From positions 1-57,907 of the forward strand of contig CAYFPS010000019.1 of assembly GCA_964345075.1 (NCBI GenBank): DNA of 57,907 nucleotides, given 5' to 3'. This document shows positions 45,750 through 54,227 of the stretch, piece by piece. This stretch comes from CAYFPS01 sp964345075 (GTDB taxonomy: Bacteria > CAIWAD01). Numbering within the stretch: position 1 is the stretch's first letter; the number at the start of each line of letters is the position of its first letter. The position numbers and the translations under genes were made by a program. Under the pieces are notes generated by a model. That model searched no databases, was not told where the DNA came from, and worked only from the letters and a program-made list of their open reading frames with translations.

Positions 45750-46565
45750 ATGAACGCTCACCACGCATCCAGTCTGCGCCCTTTGGCGCTCATCACCGGC
45801 GCATCTTCGGGTATTGGTCGCTCGCTGGCCAGGGTTCTGGCTAAGCGCGGCTTTGATCTACTTGTCTGCGGCCGTAACGGCCAGGCTCTTATGGAGCTGA
45901 AGGCGCAGCTGGAAGAAAAGGAGCAGGGCCGCGTTCAGCTCTTTCAGGGCGATCTGGCCCGAAGCTCCGACCGTGAGGAACTTGCCTGGTTGCTTGCGGC
46001 CCAGAACCTGAAGGTGGATGCCTTTGTTCACGCCGCCGCCAGTTTGCAGGTTGAAGAGCGTTTGCATGGTGCCCCGGGTCCGCTTCGCGCCATGGATGAA
46101 TTGCAACTGAGGGCCCCCGATGAACTGCTGCGTGCCGGCATCCTCAAACGCATGCTGGATGAAGGCAATGGCTTTATTCTGCTTGTGGCCAGTGCCGCCT
46201 CCTTTCTGCCTCTGCCCGGTGCTGCCCGTTACAGCGCCCTCAAGCATGCCATGCTGGGCTGGGGTCTATCCCTGCGCGGGGAGCTGGCAGGTAGCGGTGT
46301 CAGCCTTACCGTCGCCTGCCCGGGTATGGTCAGGACCAGCCTCTTCGAGCGTGCCGGTCTGCCGAAAGAGCCTGCCAGCAGCATGCTGGATCCTGACGAT
46401 GTGGCTGCCAGAATGGTGCGCGCGCTTTTTGCGGGAAAGCCTCTCTGGCTTGGGCCAAAGCGCCTGTGGCTGCTTCGCGCATTGATTCCCCTGCTGCCGG
46501 GAATTCTGCTGGATCGGCTGCTGGGTCGGGCCAGAGGCGTGCTCGTCAAACGCTTTTCCAGCTGA
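45750..46565 (+). CDS. Short-chain dehydrogenase/reductase
   Basis: The 271-residue SDR has the cofactor-binding GASSGIG near residue 16, a D-L-A-R-S-S-D loop, and the catalytic Y-S-A-L-K with Ser upstream (S-A-A-S-F). The arginine-rich N-C-G-R-N loop favours NADPH. The C-terminal hydrophobic segment (LRALIPLLPGILLDRLL) may be a membrane association. It is followed immediately by a glycosyltransferase, so lipid or sugar reduction is plausible; the substrate is unknown. Confidence 0.88.
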   Translation: MNAHHASSLRPLALITGASSGIGRSLARVLAKRGFDLLVCGRNGQALMELKAQLEEKEQGRVQLFQGDLARSSDREELAWLLAAQNLKVDAFVHAAASLQVEERLHGAPGPLRAMDELQLRAPDELLRAGILKRMLDEGNGFILLVASAASFLPLPGAARYSALKHAMLGWGLSLRGELAGSGVSLTVACPGMVRTSLFERAGLPKEPASSMLDPDDVAARMVRALFAGKPLWLGPKRLWLLRALIPLLPGILLDRLLGRARGVLVKRFSS

Positions 46566-47582
46566 ATGCCCCCACGTGTTTCCGTCCTGATGCCCCTGAA
46601 GAACGGCATGCCCTTCTTGCCGGAAGCCGTCGATTCCATCCTTGAGCAGAGCCTTCAGGAGCTGGAGCTGATTGTGGCCGATGATGGGTCATCGGACGAT
46701 GGCCCGGCCTGGCTGAAGGCTCGCTGCCAGCATGAGTCAAGGCTGCACTTCCTTGAGCTGAAAGGAGATCAGGGCATTGCCCACGCCCTGAACCGTGCCT
46801 TTACCCACGCCAGCGGCAAGTGGATTGCCCGCATGGATCACGATGACCTTTCCCACCCTGAACGCCTTGCCCGGCAAGCCGATCTGGCTCTGGAACGTTG
46901 CTGGGTTCTGGTCAGCTGCCGAGTGGAAGTACCTGAATGCGAAGGTGGCATGCAGGCTTACATCGACTGGCAGAATCAGCTGTTGGAGCCGGAAAGCATT
47001 GCCCTTAACCGTTTTGTGGAATCACCCCTCGTCCATCCCAGCGTGCTCTTCAAAGGCGAGCTTATCGAAAAGCATGGCGGCTGGCGGCAGGGTGATTTTC
47101 CGGAGGATTACGAGCTGTGGCTGCGCTGGCTGGATGCCGGCGTCAGCATGGGGAAGTGCCCCGAAAAGCTCTTCACCTGGCGTGAAGGGCCCGGCCGCCT
47201 GACCCGCGTGGATGGGCGTTACCGGCGCGCAGCCTTTGACCGGGTGAAAGCCATCTGGCTGAAGCGCTGGCTGGACGAACAGGTAGAGGCGGGCAGAGCC
47301 ATCTGGATCTGGGGCGCGGGGCGCAGAAGCCGTGATACGCTGTCACCCTTGATCAGCCAGGGCTTAAGGCCGGCGGCTTTTGTGGATATCGACCCCGCCA
47401 AAATCGGACAGCGCATCAAGGGCAGGCCGGTTTTCGCCCCCGATTCGCTTCTGTCCCTTGATGGAGTGCAAAAGCCCTTTGTTCTGGCCATGGTGCACAG
47501 TCGTGGCGCGCGCGAGTTGATTGCCGCAAGGCTGGAGCAGATGGCTTACCGGATCGGCCGAGACTGGCTTCCAGCGGCATAA
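46566..47582 (+). CDS. Family 2 glycosyltransferase with C-terminal Rossmann-like domain
   Basis: Residues 1-240 match GT2 (GT-A fold): VSVLMPLKNGMPFLPEAVDS, the A-D-D-G-S-S-D-D nucleotide motif, and D-H-D-D as the metal site, with a later E-D-Y-E-L-W-L-R catalytic block. Residues 245-338 are unusual: I-W-I-W-G-A-G-R-R-S-R-D-T-L followed by A-F-V-D-I-D-P-A-K-I-G looks like a nucleotide-binding Rossmann start, a fusion seen in some sugar-modifying proteins. It begins at the base after the SDR stop. Confidence 0.85.
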   Translation: MPPRVSVLMPLKNGMPFLPEAVDSILEQSLQELELIVADDGSSDDGPAWLKARCQHESRLHFLELKGDQGIAHALNRAFTHASGKWIARMDHDDLSHPERLARQADLALERCWVLVSCRVEVPECEGGMQAYIDWQNQLLEPESIALNRFVESPLVHPSVLFKGELIEKHGGWRQGDFPEDYELWLRWLDAGVSMGKCPEKLFTWREGPGRLTRVDGRYRRAAFDRVKAIWLKRWLDEQVEAGRAIWIWGAGRRSRDTLSPLISQGLRPAAFVDIDPAKIGQRIKGRPVFAPDSLLSLDGVQKPFVLAMVHSRGARELIAARLEQMAYRIGRDWLPAA

Positions 47583-47626
47583 GTGTGTTAGTACTGAGTT
47601 AGTAAGTGGGTTAGTAGAAAAAGAAA

Positions 47627-47652
47627 AAGGGCTCCGCGAAGCGGAAGCCCTT
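47627..47652 (-). terminator. Intrinsic terminator after tRNA-Phe (minus strand)
   Basis: AAGGGCT-CCGC-GAA-GCGG-A-AGCCCTT forms a long hairpin. Read on the minus strand it is followed by TTTTTCTTTTT, so it terminates the tRNA-Phe transcript. Beyond it lie three GTTAGTA copies 10-12 bp apart, a small local repeat. Confidence 0.85.
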
Positions 47653-47661
47653 GAGGATCAA

Positions 47662-47734
<73 letters not shown>

Positions 47735-47759
47735 ATCGCGCTGTCAGTTGCCCAACAGA

Positions 47760-47787
47760 AACGAAGCCCTAAAGGTAGGGCCTCGTT
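47760..47787. terminator. Hairpin terminator between phoU and tRNA-Phe
   Basis: The stem A-A-C-G-A-x-G-C-C-C-T-A / T-A-G-G-G-C-x-T-C-G-T-T forms around AAGG. It is downstream of phoU on the minus strand. T-rich DNA lies on both sides (TTTTGG on plus, TTTCTG on minus), so it may act in both directions. Confidence 0.7.
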
Positions 47788-47835
47788 TTGGTTTAGTCAA
47801 GTGGCTGCTCGAGAAAAGGAATCGAAGGCATCGCC

Positions 47836-48510
47836 TTAGAAATCCTTCCGGAAACCAATGCGGTCAAAGGGGTTCACCAGACTGGTCAGCACATTCTGCC
47901 AGTGGGAATTGATTCGCTTCAGGTAGCGAATATAGAGAGCCAGCGAGACCTGGTTTTCGGCACTCAGGTCCAGATCCTGCTTGCCGCCCACAAGGATTCG
48001 CGTGATGCGGTCGCAGGCCGGATTGATCCACTTCAGATCCTGCAGGAGCTGTGTGGCGGCTTCTTCGTTGTTGTCCTCAAAGGCTTTGCGTCCACCAGGC
48101 AGCAGTGTCTTGATTACACTGCTTTCAATTCTGGACAGCTCTTCTTCGAAGGGATCGGCCGTCAGGCGCGGCGCGTACTCGCGGGCCAGATCAACGATGT
48201 TCTTGGCGTAATCGCCCACGCGTTCCACATCAATGATGATGGAAACCAGCACCAGACTGGGATAAATCTGATCGGTGCCCATCACACTAAGGTGCGTAAA
48301 GACCTTGCGGCGAACCTCTGCTTCGTATCGATTGATGGTCTTGTCCATTTTGCCTACATCAATCGCCAGCTCAGCCTTGTCGCTGTGACGCAGTGCCTGG
48401 GAAGCCGCCACCACCATGGTTTCAGCATCGGTCAGCATTACGTGCGTATCCTTCAGGGCCTGATCAAGCAGGGAATCCCTTTGGAAGAGGGCCAGAAATT
48501 CCTTGATCAT
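47836..48510 (-). CDS. phoU: PhoU-domain phosphate regulator
   Basis: The 224-residue protein is a PhoU-type helical protein; the second half contains E-R-V-G-D-Y-A-K-N-I-V-D-L and a matching first repeat with D-K-T-I-N-R-Y-E-A-E-V, the metal-cluster-binding signatures. It likely regulates the Na/Pi transporter upstream, as PhoU-like proteins accompany NptA in many bacteria. A GTAGGAGAT box precedes the ATG. It ends before a hairpin terminator. Confidence 0.9.
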   Translation of the reverse strand: MIKEFLALFQRDSLLDQALKDTHVMLTDAETMVVAASQALRHSDKAELAIDVGKMDKTINRYEAEVRRKVFTHLSVMGTDQIYPSLVLVSIIIDVERVGDYAKNIVDLAREYAPRLTADPFEEELSRIESSVIKTLLPGGRKAFEDNNEEAATQLLQDLKWINPACDRITRILVGGKQDLDLSAENQVSLALYIRYLKRINSHWQNVLTSLVNPFDRIGFRKDF

Positions 48511-48521
48511 TGTTGGATCTC

Positions 48522-49691
48522 CTACTTCATAATGAAGATCATTCCAAGGGGAATGATGATGAATGTCAACAGGATGTAGGCCGCAGGAATCCAGCGGCTC
48601 TTAAGCGAATACTCGGCCAGCGTATTGGCCAGAAAGATCGGCGCCTTGCGCACTGGCCAGATCATGACCGTGCCCAGCAGATTGAAGAGCAGGTGCACCA
48701 AAGCAATCGCGATGGCTGAAGGATTGGCCGTAGCCATGGAAGCCATGATGGCCGTTACGGTAGTTCCGATGTTTGCGCCCAGCGTGTAAGGTAAAATCTG
48801 TTCAAGCCGGAGAAGACCGGCACCAGCCATCGGCACGATCAGGCTTGTGGTAATGCTGGAAGACTGGACCAAGGCCGTCAAGAAAACTCCCAGCGCCAGC
48901 GCCTTGAGCGGATTGTTGAACAGAACCTTGTCAAACCAGTTCTCGGCGCTGCCCAGGAACAGGCCCTTCAAAACGCCCGTCAGGCGGCTGATGGCAAAGA
49001 AAAGCACGGCCAGCGAAGCAATCATCAGGATCCAGGCGCTGATATGCTCGTTGCCGCCGGTAATGTACTCGGCACCATCCTTGGCCCCCTCAACAAGTGG
49101 CTTGACGATGGCCTTTAGCGGGCTGGCAAACTTCAGGCCGCCGGCGCCTTCCACAAAGTCCTTCAGGTAAAGACCAGCCTTGCTCAGGAAGCCCGTGAAA
49201 TACTGCAGCGGAAAGAAAACGGCTACGGCAATCAGGTTGAACATATCGTGGACTGTACTGGCGGCGAAAGCGCGCCGGAATTCATTGCTGCGGCCGATAT
49301 GGCCAACGCTGACCAGCGTGTTGGTGACGCTTGTGCCGACATTCGCGCCCATGATGATCGGCACGGCCAGCTCCAGATCCAGCGAACCGGCAGCCACCAT
49401 GCTGACCACGATGCTGGTAGTTGCACTCGAGCTTTGCATCAGGCTGGTTGCACCAACACCAATGAAGAGGGCGACAAATGGATTACTGGTAAAGGCAAAC
49501 AGCTGGTCGGCCAGGCCTGCGCCGAACATCTTGATGGCCTTTGAAAGGAGTTCGATGCTGAAGAAAAAGCTGTAAAGAACCAGCAAAAGAATCAGCACCT
49601 GGGCCCAGACGGGCAGTGGCCGCCGGGGGGTGGATTGGGTGTTCATTGGCGTGGAACTGCTCCCGATAGCGCTGTTGACCATTTTTTCCAT
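48522..49691 (-). CDS. nptA: Na/Pi cotransporter (NptA family)
   Basis: The 389-residue membrane protein carries the two QSSSATTS / QSSSITTS repeats of SLC34-like sodium-phosphate cotransporters, in an inverted-repeat fold with about nine membrane segments; G-A-N-V-G-T-S-V and G-A-N-I-G-T-T-V follow each. It imports phosphate with Na. It is 11 bp upstream of phoU, so they form an operon. The start at 49691 is used; ATG 49646 (MNTQST) is an alternative. The 70-bp repeat array begins about 150 bp upstream. Confidence 0.93.
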   Translation of the reverse strand: MEKMVNSAIGSSSTPMNTQSTPRRPLPVWAQVLILLLVLYSFFFSIELLSKAIKMFGAGLADQLFAFTSNPFVALFIGVGATSLMQSSSATTSIVVSMVAAGSLDLELAVPIIMGANVGTSVTNTLVSVGHIGRSNEFRRAFAASTVHDMFNLIAVAVFFPLQYFTGFLSKAGLYLKDFVEGAGGLKFASPLKAIVKPLVEGAKDGAEYITGGNEHISAWILMIASLAVLFFAISRLTGVLKGLFLGSAENWFDKVLFNNPLKALALGVFLTALVQSSSITTSLIVPMAGAGLLRLEQILPYTLGANIGTTVTAIMASMATANPSAIAIALVHLLFNLLGTVMIWPVRKAPIFLANTLAEYSLKSRWIPAAYILLTFIIIPLGMIFIMK

Positions 49692-49840
49692 CCATGAATG
49701 TCCGGTCCCATTGTTAGGAACAAGTTAGGGGGCCTGTTCTGGATTAACAAAAATCCAATGGAATACTAACCGAAGGGAAGGATTGAGTGGGGCAATGGGT
49801 GAAATGGGCGACCCTTGAATCATCCAATGTTTACATAATA
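49692..49840. other. nptA upstream region
   Basis: About 150 bp between the nptA start and the repeat array. It contains a stem GGATT..AATCC (about 49741-49757) and a TTGTTAGGAACAA inverted repeat near 49711. A fitting -35/-10 pair for nptA is not clear. No open frame. Confidence 0.6.
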
Positions 49841-49893
49841 CATCTTATGCGAACAAGTATTCGCTTGGTGCGAATACTTGTTTACATAAGATG
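49841..49893. repeat. Long imperfect palindrome at the head of the repeat array
   Basis: The arms are 9 bp (CATCTTATG / CATAAGATG), a 2-bp mismatch, then 13 bp (AACAAGTATTCGC / GCGAATACTTGTT) around TTGGT. The right arm is the conserved core of the 70-bp unit, so the left arm is an inverted partial copy that caps the array. Confidence 0.88.
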
Positions 49894-51000
49894 GGCGCTT
49901 CCAATACGGGCTTGTGGGCTGGTCATTCATTCGCTTGGTGCGAATACTTGTTTACATAAGATGGGCGCTTCCAATACGGGCTTGTGGGCTGGTCATTCAT
50001 TCGCTTGGTGCGAATACTTGTTTACAAAAGATGGGTGTGCTGGGAGGTGGCTTGTGAGCTGGTCATTCATTCGCTTGGTGCGAATACTTGTTTGCAAAAG
50101 CTGAGTGTGCTGGGAATTGGCTTGGCTGCTGGTCGTTTATTCGCTTGGCGCAAATACTTGCTTACAAAAGCTGAGTGTGCTGGGAAATGGCTTGACTGCT
50201 GGTCCTTCATTCGCTTGGCGCAAATACTTGCTTACATAAGATGGGTGTGCCGGGAAATGGNNNNNNNNNNNNNNNNNNNNNNNNNNNNNNNNNNNNNNNN
50301 NNNNNNNNNNNNNNNNNNNNNNNNNNNNNNNNNNNNNNNNNNNNNNNNNNNNNNNNNNNNGCAAATACTTGCTTACATAAGATGGGTGTGCCGGGAAATG
50401 GCTTGACTGCTGGTCGTTCATTCGCTTGGCGCAAATACTTGTTTACATAAGATGGGCGGATTCAGTAAGGGGGTGTTGATTGACTATTCATTCGCTCGGT
50501 GCAAATACTTGTTTGCTTAAAATGGGCGCTTCCAATTTTGGTATGTCGGCGAGTTCTTCATTCGCTTGGCGCAATTACTTGTTTGCGCAATCTGGGTGTG
50601 CCGGGAAATGGCTTGACTGCTGGTCGTTCATTCGCTTGGCGCAAATACTTGCTTACAAAAGATGGGTGTGCTGGGAAATGGCTTGACTGCTGATCCTTCA
50701 TTCGCTTGGTGCGAATGCTTGTTTGCTTAAGACTGGCGCTTCAAAACGGACTTGTGGGCTGACCCTTCATTCGATTGGTGCGGGTGCTTGCCCGGAAGAA
50801 TCTCGCGCTTCAAATGGGGTTGCCTGCTGTTCCGTCATTCGCCTGGTGCAAAGCAATTTCCTTTAGAAGCGCACTAACAAACGGACTTGTGGACTGGCCC
50901 ATTCACTTGGTCAAATGCTTGTTTACATAAGATGGGCGTATCCACGACGAGCCTTTGGCCTGGTCATTCAGTTGCCTGCTGCGAAGGCACGCCCGACGAA
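49861..51000 (+). repeat. 70-bp tandem repeat array, at least 14 units
   Basis: Units start TCGCTTGGYGCRAATACTTG at 49861, 49931, 50001, 50071, 50141, 50211, then after the 100-N gap at 50422, 50492, 50562, 50632, 50702 (70 bp each), 50771 (69 bp before it), 50839 and 50903. The first two are identical, and the right end decays with shortened spacing. The first 38 bp are most conserved; the second half exists in two forms (CGCTTCCAATACGGGC and TGTGCTGGGAAATGGC). Because 70 is not a multiple of 3, long frames through it change phase every unit, so it is not a protein repeat. No gene is present between 49692 and 51187. Confidence 0.92.
50261..50360. other. Assembly gap of 100 N in the repeat
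   Basis: A run of exactly 100 N is the customary marker for a gap of unknown size; the array may be longer or shorter than it appears. Confidence 1.
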
Positions 51001-51187
51001 AATGGGCTTATTGAAATTGGGCCTGGTTGCGGACCAGGTTGTCAGGCAGTTTGGACGACTGTCATGGGTGGGGTCTATCACCTGCGCAGTTCTCGCTTCC
51101 GTGGCCAGATTGATAAGAGTGGCCTTGCTGGTTGATCGGAGCTTTTCCGGGCAGCAAGGGATTAATGTGTTTCGTGCTGGGTTCTCT
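51001..51187. other. Stretch without gene
   Basis: Between the decayed end of the array and the small membrane-protein gene nothing gene-like is visible; a GGTTGCGGACCAGGTTG stretch is locally repetitive. Confidence 0.6.
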
Positions 51188-51457
51188 TTATTCAAGCACA
51201 AAGACAAGGGCTGCAATCAGCCACAGCACGACTCCCAATACTCGCCAGGCCAGCTCGGGACTGGGGGTTGTAAGGAAAGCACCACGACTGCTCAAGCCTG
51301 CTTTTGTATCACGCGCGAAGATCAAAACGATCGCCCCCGCGAGCGCGAGAACGCGAACCACGCGAGAAGCATCTGTAAAGATGAACAGGCAGGCGTTTAA
51401 GCTCAGGCCTATGGTCAGGAAGATTTGCCAGGCGCTGAATCTGCTTGGGATTCGCAT
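51188..51457 (-). CDS. Small membrane protein
   Basis: The 89-residue protein has three probable membrane segments (about 8-26, 34-49 and 68-88) with little between. A GAGG box precedes its ATG by seven bases. It lies downstream of the PD40 lipoprotein gene and of a terminator on the same strand. It carries one TGTATCAC octamer (51305). No family is recognised; it is kept because of ribosome-binding site, hydrophobic pattern and codon use. Confidence 0.55.
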   Translation of the reverse strand: MRIPSRFSAWQIFLTIGLSLNACLFIFTDASRVVRVLALAGAIVLIFARDTKAGLSSRGAFLTTPSPELAWRVLGVVLWLIAALVFVLE

Positions 51458-51469
51458 GACTGCCTCATG

Positions 51470-51491
51470 AAAAAGGGCGCCTGGCGCCCTT
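51470..51491 (-). terminator. Intrinsic terminator after the PD40 lipoprotein gene
   Basis: AAGGGCGC pairs with GCGCCCTT around a three-base loop; on the minus strand it is followed by TTTTTC. It lies 24 bases after the stop of the gene at 51516. Confidence 0.88.
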
Positions 51492-51515
51492 CAATTATTC
51501 GATGCTATTCAAGCG

Positions 51516-52493
51516 TTACGGACGCAGCTTGATCATGAATAGATCCCACTGATCCTGGTTGCGACCGTAAAAGACCAGCTTGTCGCTGGTTGGCGACATG
51601 GCCGGACCACGGGCAGCATCCAGATTGCCAAGGGCGAGCTCGCTCCAGGCGCTGCCATTCCAGTAGCCGAGGCGGCTGGTTGACAGATCGGGCATGACGG
51701 CGCAGATCCACTGGGCGCTCTTCCCCAAATGGCTCGCGCTGCCTAGCTTCCAGTCTGCGGGAACAATGCCTGCCAGAGCGAGGCTTCCGGCATTGCCGGC
51801 GGCCCAGTCCAGCTGGCCTGCATTCCTGACAAGCACGACGCCCTGCTCAAAGACCAGCGGCGCGGCCAGATTGCCGGGACCATCGACATGTTCCACTTCT
51901 CCGGACTGTAGATCCAGCCTGAACAAGGCCGCTTGCCGCTCGTAGTCGGGAAGGTCGGCGCGTTCGTCCAGACGGTCGCTCAGAAACCAGACGCTGCTGC
52001 CATCGGCAGAAAAGCGCGGCGACCAATCGTCGGCTCCGTGGCGGGCCAGAATCTGGCGCTGCTTGCCTTCGCGGTCCATCAGCAGGATATCGCGAGGCAG
52101 GTTTTCGCCCAGGGCTGCCGGATAGACGGTGCAAAGAATCCACTTGCCATCAGGGCTGATCGTGGGATCCTCCTCGCTTTCCGGGCTGTCGGTAATCCGC
52201 TGGGGGCGCAGATCGTCCAGGCTCAGGGTGTAGAGTTCCCAGTTGCCGTCGGAATTGCTCTGGTAGATGATGCTGCTACCATCGGGCGCGAAGTGCGGAT
52301 TGGCCTGATCGGAGCTGGAGTCGGTCAATTGCAGGGGGGGCGTGTTCTGCCAGTCCGCCGCCGCTGTTTGGCCTTGCGCTGGCGCGGCTGCCTGTTCAGC
52401 GTCCGGCTTGACGGCTTCCTGCTTTGTCGCGCAGCCTGCAACAAGCAGACTGGCGCTCAGCACGGTAAGAGCTTTCCATGAAACCTGTGACAT
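51516..52493 (-). CDS. Lipoprotein with TolB-like PD40 beta-propeller repeats
   Basis: The 325-residue product has a lipobox (LVAGC, Cys21) after MSQVSWK. The body has PD40 repeats as in TolB: NPHFAPDGSSIIYQSN, DPTISPDGKWILCT, SPRFSADGSSVWFLSD, and a last S-P-T-S-D-K-L-V-F-Y-G block. Such propellers bind proteins in the periplasm. ATG 52493 has an AAGGAGG box 5 bp upstream and is preferred over the frame's upstream ATG at 52511. A TGTATCAC octamer touches this leader at 52504. Confidence 0.85.
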   Translation of the reverse strand: MSQVSWKALTVLSASLLVAGCATKQEAVKPDAEQAAAPAQGQTAAADWQNTPPLQLTDSSSDQANPHFAPDGSSIIYQSNSDGNWELYTLSLDDLRPQRITDSPESEEDPTISPDGKWILCTVYPAALGENLPRDILLMDREGKQRQILARHGADDWSPRFSADGSSVWFLSDRLDERADLPDYERQAALFRLDLQSGEVEHVDGPGNLAAPLVFEQGVVLVRNAGQLDWAAGNAGSLALAGIVPADWKLGSASHLGKSAQWICAVMPDLSTSRLGYWNGSAWSELALGNLDAARGPAMSPTSDKLVFYGRNQDQWDLFMIKLRP

Positions 52494-52550
52494 GCCCCCT
52501 CCTTGTATCACAATTCAATCTGGATTCCGGCAAGCAAAAGCGCCCTGTCT

Positions 52551-53480
52551 TCAAGGGATTTCGCGCAGCCGGTTCAGGAACCAGCTGCCATCCCGCGGCG
52601 CATCGGGATCAATTTCCGAAACTTTATCCAGCCTTTCATCTGAATCGGCAGGCTCATCGCCTTGCTTGAACAAGCTGAAGGCCTCAAGCAGCTTCTTGAG
52701 CTCGGCGTGTGACATGACCCTGCCTGTTAGCCACTCATTCTCCGGCAGACTAAGCAGTCCACTAAAAGCCAGGAGTTCCATTTGACCGGCCTGATCTTGC
52801 GGAAGTGGCCGCAGGCTGCGTGGACGACGACCGGACTGAACAAGCAGTTTCTCCAGTCCACCGACTTCAACCAAAAGACATGCGCAGCCTCCCAGCCTGA
52901 GGGGATCCTGCAGGAGTGCCTGCCGGCATTCTGGGCTTAACTCGGGCTCGGCCAGCGCATGGCCTATCTGCCCTATGCGGCGCTCGGTCTGCGCATCCCG
53001 GGGAAGATTGGCGTAGTGTTCCAGGGCCTGATTCAGCTCCAGCCGCTTGATGGCAGCTTCTCCCCGCAGGATGGCCAGCTCCCGACGGGGCGCACCCAGA
53101 CTGTCGGCCAGGTGCAACGCACGCTCAAAGGCCTGCGGTTCCTCAGGCAGCTCAAGCAGCACGCGCCCCAGCTGACTCTGCGCCTGATATCGATTAGGGC
53201 CCAGCATGATTGCACGCTCAGCCTCCCAGCGGGCGGCACTGATGAGCCCCTTCTCCAACATGATTCGTGACATGAGCAAATGGGCGCGCCAGGAAGAAGA
53301 GTCCGCTTCCAGCGCCTGGATCGTCAATGTTTGCGCCATGGACAAGTCCCCGGCAGCAAGCGCACGATCGGCCCTGCTCAGCAGATATTCGGGGTGAACG
53401 AGCTCGGCTGTCCCAGTTGGCTGCCTGCCTGCGCAGGAGGCCAGTAGCAGGATGAGCAGGTAGCTGGCAATACGGATCAC
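52551..53480 (-). CDS. TPR lipoprotein
   Basis: The 309-residue product has a lipoprotein signal (MIRIASYLLILLLASC, Cys16) and TPR helices from about 30 to 130 (R-A-D-R-A-L-A-A-G-D-L-S-M-A-Q-T-L and R-W-E-A-E-R-A-I-M-L-G-P-N-R-Y-Q). The C-terminal half is leucine-rich and unassigned. It overlaps the upstream gene by four bases. Its position in the lpxA-to-rpe run suggests an envelope role. Confidence 0.78.
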   Translation of the reverse strand: MIRIASYLLILLLASCAGRQPTGTAELVHPEYLLSRADRALAAGDLSMAQTLTIQALEADSSSWRAHLLMSRIMLEKGLISAARWEAERAIMLGPNRYQAQSQLGRVLLELPEEPQAFERALHLADSLGAPRRELAILRGEAAIKRLELNQALEHYANLPRDAQTERRIGQIGHALAEPELSPECRQALLQDPLRLGGCACLLVEVGGLEKLLVQSGRRPRSLRPLPQDQAGQMELLAFSGLLSLPENEWLTGRVMSHAELKKLLEAFSLFKQGDEPADSDERLDKVSEIDPDAPRDGSWFLNRLREIP

Positions 53481-54223
53481 TGTTCTTCTCCCAGCAGGAC
53501 GAGGATATTGCCGGGCCTGCAGATTCCGGGTTCTGCCTCCAGTAGCTTCGCGTCAGGGTTGGAAAGGACCAGGTCGCAGCCCGTTCTACCTGAAAGCTCT
53601 TGAACCTTGATCTGCAGCTGCCCGGCGGCCTCGTCCGGATCAAGCATCCGGGCATAGTCCAGCAGGCCATGCTCCAGCGCTTCCTGTCGGTTGACATGGC
53701 TTAGTGCATAAAGCTCGCTACCGCCTTCATCCAGCAGGCGTGGTGCCAGAGCTGGTTGAACCTTCAAATGTCTGCAGTCCAGAATCAGGCGGACTGCCGG
53801 ATTCGCCCTTCCCGATGAGTCCGGGTCTTGCCCGGCAAAGGCCATTTCCCCAAGGAGCAGCTGGCGCATCCACTTATCCAGCGGAAGCTGCAAATCCAGG
53901 CTTCTGCCGCCAAGCTCCAGGCTTCGACTTTCGGCCCTTTCGACATAGTCTCTCAGCAGCTTGTTCAAACGGGTGGCCGTTTCCGGGTTATGGCTGAGCC
54001 ACTCCCCGATCAGGCTGTTCGCATCGAGGGGCAAGGCTTTCAGCTGGGCGAAGAGACCTGCACTTGCGCCATTAATCAGATCTGCCCGCTGGGCAGCCAG
54101 ACCGCCCACTGCCGGTGGAGGCACCGTTATGCTGGATTGCAGGGGTAAAAACGGCGCAGCGATCACGACAGACATGCTGATGAAGATGGCGGCAAGCGCA
54201 GCATGGATGGACGCGATGCCCAT
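53477..54223 (-). CDS. Hypothetical exported protein
   Basis: The 248-residue product has an N-terminal hydrophobic stretch (IHAALAAIFISMSVVIAAPF) that acts as signal peptide or anchor. The rest includes G-G-L-A-A-Q-R-A-D-L-I-N-G and a C-terminal V-L-L-G-E-E-Q. No family is recognised. ATG 54223 is chosen, five bases beyond the rpe stop; an upstream start at 54406 would run through rpe. It is in an overlapping pair with the TPR lipoprotein. Confidence 0.65.
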   Translation of the reverse strand: MGIASIHAALAAIFISMSVVIAAPFLPLQSSITVPPPAVGGLAAQRADLINGASAGLFAQLKALPLDANSLIGEWLSHNPETATRLNKLLRDYVERAESRSLELGGRSLDLQLPLDKWMRQLLLGEMAFAGQDPDSSGRANPAVRLILDCRHLKVQPALAPRLLDEGGSELYALSHVNRQEALEHGLLDYARMLDPDEAAGQLQIKVQELSGRTGCDLVLSNPDAKLLEAEPGICRPGNILVLLGEEQ

Positions 54224-54227
54224 GAAA

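Noticed and set aside
47583..47620. GTTAGTA repeats as a larger array
   Set aside because: Only three copies at irregular 10-12 bp spacing, next to the terminator; too small to interpret.
49841..49893. Integron attC site
   Set aside because: It is palindromic but lacks the RYYYAAC/GTTRRRY boxes, and no integrase or cassette genes are present.
49787..50693. Protein-coding repeats in the array
   Set aside because: Frames are open in several phases, but 70 is not a multiple of 3, no ribosome-binding site is seen, and the translations are the same units read in rotating frames.
49861..50970. CRISPR array
   Set aside because: The 70-bp units have no unique spacers; the whole unit repeats, with two similar second halves, and no cas gene is in the window.
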